Source: Jaltomata sinuosa
Taxonomy: Eukaryota > Streptophyta > Magnoliopsida > Solanales > Solanaceae
Assembly: GCA_003996215.1 (NCBI GenBank)
Contig: QJPP01000283.1
Location: 154,501 to 218,500, forward strand
DNA: 64,000 bases
Reading direction: 5' to 3'
Shown here: one piece after another, positions 46,899-57,744 of the stretch
Numbering within the stretch: position 1 is the first letter of the stretch
Layout: every line of letters begins with the position of its first letter
Made by a program: the position numbers and the translations under genes
Notes under the pieces: model-generated
What the model was told of the DNA's origin: nothing
The model's database searches: none
The model's input: only the letters and a program-made list of their open reading frames with translations

Positions 46899-48072
46899 GT
46901 CATATCGACTTCACAGGTATTCCTTTCTCTCACAGTTTTTAGCTTTCATATGGATGCATTGGGGACAATGCATGAGTCTAAGTTGAGCGTGTGGGGAAAC
47001 CTGTGAGTCACCACCGAGGGTTTTTGTTGCCGTGTTTCTTTTCCCTTCGGTGTGCTATCTAGTAGAACCGGCATGTTTAGGTTGTTATTTTAAATTTTGT
47101 TAATTGTGTTTTAGTGTCTATAGCAAAGCATCATGGTGTTTTCTTGACTAAAATGAGGCCCTTTTAAAAATTTTCTGGTTTTGTACTTATGTTGAAACGA
47201 TTGACTGTCTGGATCCTTGAATGTCATTGTGTGATTATGATTAGAATGGGTATGCTTAAGCCGAGCGGTTGTTTGATAGTTGGTAGCGATATAGTTTCTT
47301 GGTGCCAAGAGCGTGTGAGATTATTGTTATAAATTCTTACTCTGTGCATGCATCTAGAACTTGCCCGGTCTATTTTGTTAAGTTTAAAGTTTGGTTGCTT
47401 AGGAAAGGATCACAGGCCCTTTTCGTGTGCAGTCCACTTAACCTAAAAGACCGTCCAAATATAAATAATCCCTTGATCCCTGTTTGAGCCATAATTGACC
47501 TTATTCTTTCAATAACCTGTCACCATTCCTGTTTAACTTTGAATCCCTATTTTGGCCCTGGTCCTTCCTTGGACATCGTGCACCTCAACGCAGGCAATCA
47601 GCCTAAGTTGAGGGTGGCTACTATAGAGATAAACCCTGTTTTGGCCCTGGTCCTGCCATGGACATTGTGCACCTCAACGCAGGCAATCAGCCTAAGTTGA
47701 GGGTGGGTACTACAGAGGTGAATGATAAGAAAAAGAGGATGAAGAAGATTGGTTGGGAATAGAATGAAAATTCGGGTGTGTACCTAAGAAAAGAAAAGAA
47801 AAATAAAAAGAGATGAAAAAGATCGAAAAAGTAATAAAAAGAATGGTCAAAATAAAGAGGTCGCACCTGTAGCAAGAGAGAAGGAAATAAAAAGGTGAAT
47901 AAGGATGGACAAAGCAAAGTTAGTGGTAATAAGATGTCGGTTGTTCCAAGGAGGGCTTAGTCACTAACCCCTAAATGTATCCTACCTGCACCTGAAGCCT
48001 CATTACAAGCCAAAACAAGTCCTGTAGAGATCTTGAGCGGCTTTCTGAAGAACTGAAATAGAATAGTAAGGG
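46899..48072 (+). other. B2 3' noncoding region
   Basis: It holds the perfect hairpin ATGCATTG/CAATGCAT (46954-46973), a tandem duplication of the TTGGCCCTGGTCC...GGACAT...GTGCACCTCAACGCAGG block (about 47549-47707), and no gene. It is truncated at 48072-48075 where it meets minus-strand LTR sequence. Confidence 0.7.
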
Positions 48073-48074
48073 CA

Positions 48075-49165
48075 CGATGTGATTGAATTAATGGTATATC
48101 TAAACGGTTCTCAACCAAATAGACAAATTTACTTTTCAATTCTCTCGAACTTGAAAAGGTGTGCTTTTAGATTTCAATCCTAAACATCAAGTAGATTAAT
48201 CTAGTTACAGCATTAATCATAAGACGAGAGTTGGTAGTCTCGAATCCTCGTCGTTAATCAAGTTTCCCGGTTTTAATCTCTTTACTCAAGCAAATTAAAC
48301 CTAGGCATGTTCTAATGTTTGCAACCACTAGAAAACGTTAATAATGAATGATTAACAACGTGACAACATATATATTGAACCCGTCGCTACCCGAAATCTA
48401 ATCTTGCTACGTTTTCCATGGCTCCCACAACCCTAGTTGTGGGAGGTTTAGTTCCTCATGCTAGTAAGAAAAGAGAAGAGAATAGTATTCATAATAAGGA
48501 GAAGAGATTCTTACAATATAATGAAAACAAATCTTCCATGATCCAAGAACAAGAAAACCAAGATCCCAAGAATGATTCAAGAACACATTTTCAAGACAAG
48601 GAAAACGTGTTTCTTGCTCTCAGATTCTCTCCTAAAACTATTGGGAGAACTATTGTAAAAAGCTTGACATGTAAAATAAACCTAACATAGGGTATTTATA
48701 GGAGTCTAGGAAAAAAATCCCAAAAACGCTCGGATTCCGCGTCGCCGACTGTCTCAACTTGACGGCCAGGCTGACGGACCGTCACTGGCTTGACGGACCA
48801 TCGCCTTGGCCGTTACCACTAGGCAGTGGTGCAGCTCAACTTGACGGTCACTGTGATGGACCGTCACCACCTTGACGGATCGTCACCACCTTGACGAACC
48901 GTCACGGCGGCCATCACCCCTAGGCAGTGGCCTGCCACCACTTGACGGTCTCTGTGACGGACCATCACATGTGTGACGGACCGTCACTCAGGCCGTCACT
49001 CTTATCCAGAATGTCTTTTTACTCGTATTTCCTTCCGTTTCCGTGTTTGTCTCCATTTCCTACAAATATAACATAAAACCATCAAAAACGACGATGGTTG
49101 CTTGAAAACGTACGATTGTTCTTAGTTTAGAGACGTTGAAAGTGCTGTAAAGTGGCGGCACATCA
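48075..49165 (-). repeat. B1 5' LTR, truncated
   Basis: It matches 40313-41386 of the other B1 LTR and ends GGCACATCA at 49165. The portion equivalent to 39451-40312 is deleted. Relative to the other copy it has one extra GACGGATCGTC unit near 48875. Confidence 0.85.
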
Positions 49166-50828
49166 CAGATGCAGCATCAAATGCAGGATCCTCTGTATTA
49201 TGATGTATATGATTATGATAAGGAGGAATATGGCTCCACTGGGCCCATAGTGCTACCACAATTGGCTGACGGGATGAAGTTTGACATTACTAGTGCCATG
49301 ATTCAACTGTTGACCATGAAAGGACTCTATTCAGGAAAGCCCACTAAAGATGCAATTCTACATGTGAATAACTTTGTAAGCATCAGCAAATCGTATAACA
49401 TGCCAGGAGTGGGTCAAGAGGCATCAGACTGAGGCTGTTCCCATTTTCATTGACTGATGAGGCAACTGCATGGCTCTCAGAACCGCCTGATAGTTCCATA
49501 TACTCATGGTATGAGCTGAAGACTTAGTTTCTGGAGCGGTTCTTTCCTCCATCAAGGATGTTGCAGCTGAAGCAGGAGATATATAATTTCAGGCAGCTAC
49601 CTACAAAAGCTCTATATGAATCATGACTAAGGTTCAAGAAGAAGATGAAGCAAGTTTCGAGGCACAAAATCCCTCCCAGGCATCTGATAGAGGTATTCTA
49701 TAAGGCCCTGAATGCAAATACTAAAGCTGTAGCTGATACTGTGACGGGAGGTGCATTCATGGAAATCACATACCCTGAAGCTGCAGAGAGTTTGGATAGG
49801 GTTGGAAAGATAAATCAAGCATGACATATGAGAGATGCGGAAACGTCGGTAGGTACTTATGCAATTGGAAAGTCTGTGGATACCAATGATATAGAAGACC
49901 TTAAGCAGACACAGGCTGAGATGAACACGACACTTGGGTTGCTGGCAAAGAAATTCCTGGCTGAGGGAGTTGAGAAAGTTAAAGCCGTAGGATCTCAAGG
50001 TAAAGCACCAAGGTCAGACAGTTACTCATTCGAAGAAGAAGTAAGTTATCTGAATAATCAAGGGACAGATTTCTGGGCCTCTGGCCAAGGAAATCAAGGT
50101 TAGAACCAATATATGGATGACTACTACAAGCGGTCCAGTTATAGAGATAGAGAAGATAGTGACTGGCAGAAGAAGGATGGGTACAAGAACGATAGGAGTA
50201 ACCTGTATGTTCCGCCTGCAAATCGTGAAGAGCGGGCTGGATAACCCAGCATGAGAGAGCTGATCAATAAAGTGTTCCAAAAGGTTGACTCCACGGATGC
50301 GAGTATAAAGGAGATAAAAGCTGAACTTTCAATGACTAATCAGAAGGTGGAGTCCCACACTGTCTCCATAAAGTAGCTTGAGACATTGATGCATCAGTTG
50401 TAAGCCAACATGAATCCTCTCCAAAAGAGTACTCTCCCAAGTGACACCGTTCAGAACCTAAAAAATGATCGACAAGTTATGGCAGTAACTTCTCAGAGCG
50501 GTAAGCAGACTATTGATACTCCCATGCCTATTGTCGTTGATGAGCTAGCCGAAGCTGAAAAGGATGATGCTGAGATTGTAGCCGAGTCTGCGGAGAAATA
50601 TAGTTGTGAAGGGTCGTCTGAAAAATAGCCTTTTGAAAAGAAGGAGAAGAGCAAAGAAGTTGCACCAATCCTGAAACCCATGCCACTACCTCCTCCTCCT
50701 TACCCTCAGAGGTTGAAGAAAAAGATCGAGGATGGCAAATTTCACAAGTTCATCTCCATGCTGAAGCAGTTGTCAGTCAATATTCCTTTGGTCGAAGCAT
50801 TGGAACAGATGCCTGGTTATGCAAATTT

Positions 50829-51511
50829 ATGAAAGATCTGGTGACGAGGAAGAGAACGGTCAGTTTTGAGCCAGTAAATAATTTGCACCACTGCAGTGTA
50901 ATAGCATCCTGTTCTATGGTACAGAAGAAGGAAGATCCTGGATCCTTCACCATTCCTTGCACTATTAGAGCATTTTCTACTTCGCAAAAGCTTTGTGTGA
51001 TCTGGGTGCTAGTATCAACCTGATGTCGCTCACAGTTTATAATTAGTTGGGCTTGGAAGCCCCCTCTCTGACTACAATGCGGCTACTTATTGCTGACCAC
51101 ACGGTGAAGAGGCCTGTGGGAATTCTGTACAACGTATTGGTAAAGGTTGACAATTTCATCTTTCCTGCAGATTTTGTCATTCTGGATTGCGAGGTTGACT
51201 TTGAGGTGCCCATTATCTTGGGGTGACCATTCTTGTCTACTGGGTGTGCTTTGGTTGACTTGGAAACAGGTCAGATGAAATTCAGGCTAAATGATGATGA
51301 GGTGACTTTTAATGTGTGCAAGTCTATGAAGCACCATGATGATATGAGAGTGGTGTCAGTGATAGATGTGGTTGATGAGGACCAGCTAGTTGCACCAATT
51401 GAAGAGAGAGTTGGTGTCGAATCTCTAGCAGCAGTCATTATGAATTTTGAAGGTGACGACATTGATGAATATGATGATATGGTTGCAGCACTTACATGCT
51501 TGGGTTCTTAG
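50829..51511 (+). pseudogene. Element A protease
   Basis: The active site region KALCDLGASINLM is readable at about 50985-51025, but a frameshift upstream puts it out of frame with the preceding CTIRAF. The later part reads LVKVDNFIFPADFVILDCEV, VPIILG, then a TGA where Arg of GRP is expected. The stretch 51233-51511 is open and ends in an acidic tail. It would have cleaved Gag-Pol. Confidence 0.75.
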
Positions 51512-51535
51512 ACTTATGCACCAAAAAAGCTGGAC

Positions 51536-52690
51536 TTGGACTTGAAGAATAGGATAACACCACCGGCTCGTCCATCTATTGAGGAGCCTCTAGTCTTGGA
51601 GCTCAAAGCACTACCAACTCATCTTCGGTACGTATTCTTGGGAGATCATGAGACTCTACCGGTTATCGTTGCTGCAGATCTAAGCGAAACACAGGTTGAA
51701 GCTCTGGTTTCAGTATTGATAAAGTTTAAGAGAGCTATCGGGTGGAACATCGCAGACATTATTAGGATTCTGCCTGGAATCTGTACTCACAAAATCCAGC
51801 TCGAGCCTAATTGTGTTCCATCTATGGAGCATCAGTGTAGGTTGAATCAGCCTATGCAAGAAGTCGTCAAGAAAGAGATCATAAAGTGGTTGGATGCAGG
51901 TGTGGTTTACCCGATTTCTGACATCAAATGGGTGCGTACCAAAGAAAGGAGGGATTACTGTGGTTCCTAATGTTAAGAATGAGCTGATTCCGATGAGGCC
52001 AGTGACAGGCTGGCGCATATGCATGGATTACAGAAAGTTGAATACGTGGACTGAGAAGGACCATTTTCCAATGCCATTCATGGACCAGATGCTAGACCGT
52101 CTTGCAGGTAGAGGTTGGCTACTTTCTTGATGGTTATTCAGGTTATAATAAGATCTCTATTGCCCCCGAAGACAAAGAGAAAACCACATTCACATGCCTA
52201 TATGGGACATTTTCCTTGAAGAGAATGCCGTTCGATCTTTGCAATACGCCAGTAACTTTTCAGTGATGTATGATATCTATATTTTCAGATATGGTGGAGG
52301 ATACTGTAGAGGTCTTTATGGATGACTTTTCGGTGGTAGGTGTCTCTTTCAAAGATTGTCTAGATCATCTAGGCTGTGTGTTGAAATGGTGTGAGGAATG
52401 CAACCTCGTGCTGAATTGGAAGAAGTGTCGCGTCATGGTCAAAGAGCGCATTGTGCTTGGTCACCAAATTTCAGAAAAAGGGCATAGAAGTTGATAGAGC
52501 TAAGATTGAGGTGATTGAAAAATTGCCTCCACCAGTTTTTGTGAAGGGTATTCAGAGTTTCTTGGGGCATGCAGGGTTTTATCAACGATTTATCAAGGAC
52601 TTCTCCAAAATTGCAAATCCATTGTTCAAGTTGTTGGAGAAAGAGGTAAAATTTGTATTTGATGATGCTTGTCTCAAGGTATTCGAGTGA
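51536..52690 (+). pseudogene. Element A reverse transcriptase
   Basis: Connector and fingers: LELKALPTHLRYVFLGDHET, LPGICTHKIQLE, VKKEIIKWLDAGVVYPISD. Palm: GWRICMDYRKLNTWTEKDHF and the catalytic FMDDFSVVG at about 52315-52341. Thumb: GIQSFLGHAGFYQRFIKDFS. Frameshifts occur near 51950 and 52125, and a stop and frame change follow HQISEKG. This is the only RT retained by any Athila-type copy in the window. Confidence 0.88.
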
Positions 52691-53110
52691 CTCAAAGAGA
52701 AGTTGGTTACAACACCTATCATTATTGCTCCTGATTGGTCGCAACCGTTTGAGGTTGTGTGTGATGCTAGTGGGGTGGCACTAGGAGCAGTCCTAGGCCA
52801 AAGGCGTGAGAAGATTGTTCATCCTATTTACTATTCTAGCAAGGCACTTAACCCGGCTCAGAAGAATTATACAGTGACTGAACAGGAACTCCTTGCTGTG
52901 GTCTTTGCCTTTGAGAAATTCAGATCTTATTTGCTTGGCACCAAGGTGTTAGTGCATACTGACCCTTCAGCTCTTCGCTATCTCATGGTGAAAAAAGATG
53001 CTAAACCAAGGTTGATTAGATGGGTGTTGCTGCTGTAGGAGTTTGACTTTGAAGTTAAGGACCACAAGGGTACTGAAAATCAGGTGGCAAATCATTTGTC
53101 TAGGTTGGAA
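52691..53110 (+). pseudogene. Element A RNase H
   Basis: It keeps VVCDASGVALGAVLGQ, IYYSSKALNPAQKNYTVTE, ELLAVVFAFEKFRSYL and VHTDPSALRYLM, with TAG at 53036-53038. Frame resumes with FDFEVKDHKGTENQVANHLS. The Asp-Glu-Asp catalytic set can be placed (CDAS, TEQE, HTDP). Confidence 0.85.
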
Positions 53111-53147
53111 GAGGAAGCTATGCTGAAGCTGAATGATGAGTTAGAGA

Positions 53148-54516
53148 TTGATGATTGGTTTCCTGACGAAAAAGGTATTGGCTACTTCTCAGGACTTGAC
53201 CTCGTCGTTCGCGGACATTGCTAACTACTTGGTAAGTGATTTAGTGCCTGATGATATGTCCGTTCACCAAAGGAGAAAGTTCATTTCTGATGTGAAGAAA
53301 TATTTTTGGGAAGAGCCATTCTTGTTCAGTGTGTGTGCTGACACTATGATCCGAAGATGTGTGTCGGAAGCTGAGATGATGGAGATATTGGAAGCATGCC
53401 ATTCCTCCCATGTTCGAGGTCATCATAGTGGTATTCAGACTGCCCATAAGATCTTGCAATGCGGCTATTATTGGCCGACTATTCATAAAGACGCCCATGA
53501 GTTTACTAAGGCCTGCAACAGATGTCAGAGGGAATGAGGCATATCAAGGAGACATGAGCTTCCTATGAATCCCATCCACGTGATTAAGCTATTCAATGTT
53601 TGGGGCATTGACTTCATGGGTTCGTTCGTGCTGTCTGATGGGAATTAGTATATATTGGTGGCTGTTGACTATGTGTCTAAGTGGGTGGAGACGGTTGTGC
53701 TTCCAAGCAATGAAGGTAAATGTGTCACAGCGTTCTTGAAAAAGAACATCTTCTCAAAGTTCGGTACGCCAAGAGCTATTATTAGCGATGGAGGCTCTCA
53801 CTTTTGCAACAAGTTGTTTCGTGCTTTGCTTGAAAAAATATGGAGTGAAACACAGAGTTGCAACCCCTTATCATCCTCAGACAAGTGGGCAAGTGGAAGT
53901 TTCCAACAGAGAAATCAAGTCAATTCTATCCAAGACTGTTAATGCCAATAGAAAGGATTGGTCGCAAAAGCTAGATGATGCTTTATGGGCGTACCGGACT
54001 GCGTACAAAACTCCAATAGGCATGTCTCCATATCAGCTTGTGTTTGGTAAGGCGTGCCATCTTCCGGTTGAACAAGAGCACAAGGCCATGTGGGCTCTAA
54101 AGAAGCTGAACTTGGATTGGGGTACAACATCATTGCAGAGGTTAGGGCAGTTGAATGGGTTGGATCAGTTCCGCCTGAACGCATATGAAAGTTCAGCCCT
54201 GTACAAGGAAAGGATGAAGCAGTATCATGACCGGAGAATAGAGAAGAGAGATTTTCAGCCGGGTGACTTGGTCCTGCTCTTCAATTCTAGACTTCGCTTG
54301 TTTCCTGGCAAGTTGAAGTCCAAGTGGATTGGACCATTCATGGTGGTTCAAGTTTTCCCTCATGGAGATATTGAACTTGAGAATCATGAGGGGAAAAGGC
54401 TTAAGGCAAATGGGCAAAGGATCAAGGCTTATTTCGGTACAACAGAGGAGATCAAAACTATTGAAGCTTGGAGCATTGATGAGTTCGTCCCACCCAAGGA
54501 GCTTGATAAAGTCTGA
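53148..54516 (+). pseudogene. Element A integrase
   Basis: The zinc-binding domain reads HSSHVRGHHSGIQTAHKI then CNRCQRE. The core shows GIDFMGSF, VDYVSKWVE, IISDGGSHF and ATPYHPQTSGQVEVSNREIK, so the D, D and E are all recognisable. TGA at 53535 and TAG at 53647-53649 interrupt it, and a frameshift at about 53830 connects to the last frame. That frame is open to 54516 and has a long C-terminus, FQPGDLVLLFNSRLRLFPGK. The integrase would insert the cDNA into chromatin. Confidence 0.88.
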
Positions 54517-54530
54517 TTAGTCAAGCAACA

Positions 54531-54710
54531 TGCGTCATGCCGCGACGTTAAATCAGGTGCTCCATGGGAGGCAACCCATGAAATTGTACTGTACTTTAGG
54601 TTAGTGGTAAACTTTAGTGATTGTAGAGTGTTTTGGTAAATTCTGAGTAGCCAAAACATTTGCGTCATGTCGCGACGTTAAATCAAGCGCTGCTTGGGAG
54701 GCAACCCAAG
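54531..54710 (+). repeat. Paired post-integrase stem-loops, 130 bp apart
   Basis: The block TGCGTCATG(C/T)CGCGACGTTA begins at 54531 and 54661. Each ends in a perfect hairpin around loop AGGCAA: CATGGG/CCCATG (54563-54580) and CTTGGG/CCCAAG (54693-54710). Element C has CTTGGG-AGGTAA-CCCAAG at 59391-59408. Element D has GTTGGGAGGCAA with the right arm lost (22983). Confidence 0.8.
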
Positions 54711-54769
54711 GCTAAGGTTTGTTGTCTGTGCAGATGAGGAGGAAAATACGACCACTGCAAGAGTTTCCA

Positions 54770-55928
54770 GAAACCACAATTTGGTTTACGAACCGTCCTT
54801 TCAAGGAATGGGTCATCGATCAATTCGTGGTTCCTGAAGTGGCAAGGATAGGTCTCTGGAAATAGACCACGACTCACAAAAATGATCCGTTTTCCCAAAT
54901 GATGGACCGTCGTTCAAGTCGTGGTCACTGGGAAGAAAAATAGGTCTCTGAAAGAACAATGACGTGTCTCAGAAACGGTCTGTGGTTCTTAACTATGGAT
55001 CCATCGTTTGATTTGTCATTCCTGGCAACTGGTAAGGTCAAAAATTTAGACAATGGGTCTAACAATGGACCGTCTTTCAAACTACAGACCATCGTTTTGA
55101 CCCATAAGTCCCAGGTACAGTAAAAGCAGCCGGGTCGGCCTAATTTTTTAATTTTTAGAACCCGACCCGGCCGTTACCTGCTTCTTCCCCTCTAAGAAAG
55201 GAAACCACCATTTTCAAAAGGAAAAGATCAAAATTACTCCCTCATTTTCTCCTAATCCGACTCAAACACCCAAAAATATTCCCACAAAGCAACTTCTCAC
55301 AACTCTTGCATGCACAAATTCGATCACACAGTAGTCTTCACACACGAACAAGACTAAGATTATCAAGGGTAAGTTTTCTTTGTGTTCTTCATGTTATTAA
55401 TTTTAAAGGGATGTTGTTAGAATGAACAATCCCTTTTTGAAACCCTAAGCAACTGTTTGATAAGTCTATGTGATGGGCTGTTTAAAATTCTAAATAATGT
55501 GGGGGTTTTGAGTCATGAAAACTGATTTAATAGTGGAAAAACAAAGTAGAAGGGAGTTTTGATCATAAATTTTGGTTATGCAGAAATTACGGGTCAACCT
55601 ATGGACCGTAATCCACTTTTACAGACCATCGACTGACTGGTAAATATCACCTTAAGCCTATAATCTCTGAATTCCAATGACGAGTCAACAAGATGGACCG
55701 TAGTTCTGAACTACGGCCCGTCGTTGGGCTCGTAGTCAGTGAAAAGAAAAAGAAGAAATTGCTGAAGTCTGAAACTGGAAGACGACTCATAGGATGGATC
55801 CATTATTCCAAACGACGGACCGTCTTTCTAGCTGTCATCCCTGTACTGTAAAAAATGCTGAAATAATTTTTCTTCTATTTCTTTTTGTGATCATGCTTTG
55901 TACTAATAAGGTCTACCACGCAGGTACC
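54770..55928 (+). promoter_or_regulatory. Putative internal leader and intron before the element A env-position ORF
   Basis: Palindrome-word-rich sequence (54770-55110) is followed by a Pro-type CT-rich leader (about 55190-55368). A strong donor AAGG|GTAAGT lies at 55365-55374, and an acceptor CTACCACGCAG ends at 55923. The ATG is at 55929. The 555-bp predicted intron carries more GGACCGT words (55590-55830). No conserved frame lies between integrase and 55929. The splicing is predicted, not demonstrated. Confidence 0.5.
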
Positions 55929-57740
55929 ATGCCTCCTAAAAACACACCAAAGAAGACCAAAGCCAAGGAATCATACGCCCTCATCCGAAAACAAAGACAA
56001 CCCCAAGATGAGGCCACTGAGTCAGAGGAGAGCGGCTCAGAAGAAGTTTATGAGATTAATTCCGACCCAGAGGCCATTCCTAGGACCACGAGGCAGAAAT
56101 CTAAAGTCCAATAAAAAACCACTCCTCTCCAGTCTGAAGAGGGAGAGGGTGAGTCTAGTGCAACTCCAGAAGCAAGTGGGTCTGAAGGGTCAAAATCTGG
56201 AGAAGCTTCAGGATCCGATAGCAAGCATGAAGAGGGGTCAGGCTCAGACTCTGAAAGTGTGAGCCCGAGCCACGTGGGGCTGCTAGCAAGTCCGGTGAAG
56301 AGGCTGTGACCACTGAAGAACAACATATTGATGAGGCTGTTCGTGTAGATCCACCCACCTTCAGATGCAAGAATACCGGGGTTCGGGATCAAGTTCGCTG
56401 GGCCATTGAGGGTGCATCTAGGCTCTATCATAAGGGTCGGGCACTAAATGAGAAAGGGCACAATTGGCAGAGTATTCACGAGGAGGTTGAGATCTGGTCG
56501 GTAGGTTTGGATGATATGGCAGACGTTAAGGCTTTGTATGATCACTACGACTTGTAGTGGATGAGCCAGCCAGGTGTCCCATACAACCCGGTCATTGTCT
56601 GTGATTTCTATGCTGTCTACGCAACTACATTGATGAACCAGTACGAGAAAGAAAAAATCCGAGGTCAGAGCCAGCTCTTCAGAGAGTACAAATTCGGGGG
56701 GTACATGTCGACATCTCAGAACGCACCATTCAGTGCTTTCTGTATGGCCCAAACTTTGTAGCTCTAGCTTCCCAGCCAGACTTGGATGCTCGTATGGAGT
56801 AGGTGAGATAGACGAATATACCTTATCAGTGGATCGACTCATTTATCACAGACGGTAATCCTCCTTGATTGACAGCGAATATACCAAAGATTGGCAAGGC
56901 AATGCTGAATATAGCGAGAAAATATTAGTGGGCAGTGGTTAGACACCGGTTAGTACCAACGACAGTGGAGAACACTTTTACTCCTGACTGGGCTATTTTG
57001 GTTGCTGCATTCACGGCCCGCTATGATAATATTATTGCCTGCATTATTGCGGAAGAGATCAGAGAGCGGGCATTGAGGCTGTCCACCACCATGCCTTATC
57101 ACTCAGCTTTGCCAGGATGTGGAGGTGCCCGAGATACCGGGAGTTGACCGGACCATTCATGCTTCCAGTTTCTAGGATGTAGCTTTGATTCGAGATGCCA
57201 CTAGACCGGTGGCACGGACTAGAGCTTATGCCACAACAGCCGACTTTCCAGAACCTAGTGGTGATTTTCCACCGAATGCGTTTGTAGTATTTGATGAGTA
57301 GACTAGACTGGGTTTTGAACCATCATCAGTAGCTGGTCCATCTTCATCGGCTCAGTCCAGGCCATCCAATAGCCAGGGTCAGCCACACATCTTCACCAAT
57401 GAGGTATTTAGGAAGGTCGCCATAGCGGCCTTCCATGCAGAAGAACAGATTAAGAGGTTTTCAACCTCAGTGAAGCCGCTGATCCAACGTGAGATGGCAG
57501 ATGCCATGGTTCCAGCCCAAAAGTCAATTAATAGTTTGAATGCACGACTGTACACCATTGAGATTCAAGTGAATGATTGGATGTGGAACTTGACTATTCC
57601 AGACCTCAGCGCCATCCTCACTGATCTTGCAAAGGTTCGGGTTGATGTACATGTTATTCAGAAGAGGCAGGTGCCAAACATACATTTACCGCTGGCTGAG
57701 ACCGCGAAAGAGGCACATGATGGGGCCCGAGAATGCTAAA
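55929..57740 (+). pseudogene. Env-position ORF of element A with 'putative plant transposon protein' domain
   Basis: It starts MPPKNTPKKTKAKESY, basic and NLS-like, then an acidic Ser/Glu-rich stretch. The central globular part includes WQSIHEEVEIWSVGLDDMAD, PVIVCDFYAVYATTLM and YFREYK-like RGQSQLFREYKFGGY. A later section reads VRHRLVPTTVENTFTPDWAI and EEIRERALRLSTTMPY, which I recognise as the putative plant transposon protein domain found in Solanaceae retroelement ORFs. The C-terminus (57400-57740) has an EEQIKRFSTSVKPLIQREM helix region. Stops or frameshifts occur near 56114, 56290, 56557, 56760 and 57147. Despite its position I see no signal peptide or transmembrane segment, so calling it an envelope protein is not supported. 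Confidence 0.65.
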
Positions 57741-57744
57741 AGTG

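Larger units (their letters stand above)
39451..49165. mobile_element. B-family composite: minus-strand copy B1 with plus-strand copy B2 inside, TSD CAGAT
   Basis: CAGAT flanks the block at 39446-39450 and 49166-49170. The outermost sequences are both minus-strand B LTRs (39451-41386 complete with an internal duplication; 48075-49165 truncated). B1 3' internal sequence occupies 41387-42909. A plus-strand B2 begins exactly at its LTR terminus at 42910 and runs through gag, protease and 3' sequence to 48072. It then joins B1's other LTR with a 2-bp CA overlap. The simplest reading is that B2 inserted into B1 and a later deletion removed B2's 3' LTR, the rest of B1's interior and part of B1's 5' LTR. 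Confidence 0.8.
39125..50247 (+). pseudogene. Element A Gag, split by the B insertion at CAGAT
   Basis: Part 1 (39125-39450) starts MPSMRSQGNLLIPYDPELSK, followed by an early TAG and a coiled-coil-like Gln/Lys/Glu stretch. Part 2 (49166-50247) continues in the same frame across the duplicated CAGAT, reading GRQ|MQHQMQDPLYYD. It includes LPQLADGMKFDITSAMIQLL, LTDEATAWL, FLERFFPPSRM, IYNFRQLPTKALYES and GGAFMEITYPEA. Several stops and one frameshift near 49420 make it nonfunctional. Removing the B insertion restores one continuous gag frame at the junction, which proves the insertion order. Confidence 0.85.
37311..57740 (+). mobile_element. Athila-type Ty3/gypsy element A (split by a B-family insertion)
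   Basis: Order: 5' LTR 37311-38993, Asp-tRNA primer site, gag part 1 (39125-39450), B-family insertion (39451-49165), gag part 2, protease, RT, RNase H, integrase (to 54516), paired stem-loop region, leader and intron, and an env-position ORF (55929 to about 57740). No 3' LTR beginning TGATGTGCC is found to the right; the element is cut or buried by element C. Integrase sequence and primer site fit the Athila lineage. Confidence 0.88.

Noticed and set aside
55929..57740. Calling the post-integrase ORF a retroviral envelope
   Set aside because: Only the position fits. I see no signal peptide, fusion peptide or transmembrane anchor, and the domain resembles a plant transposon-associated protein.
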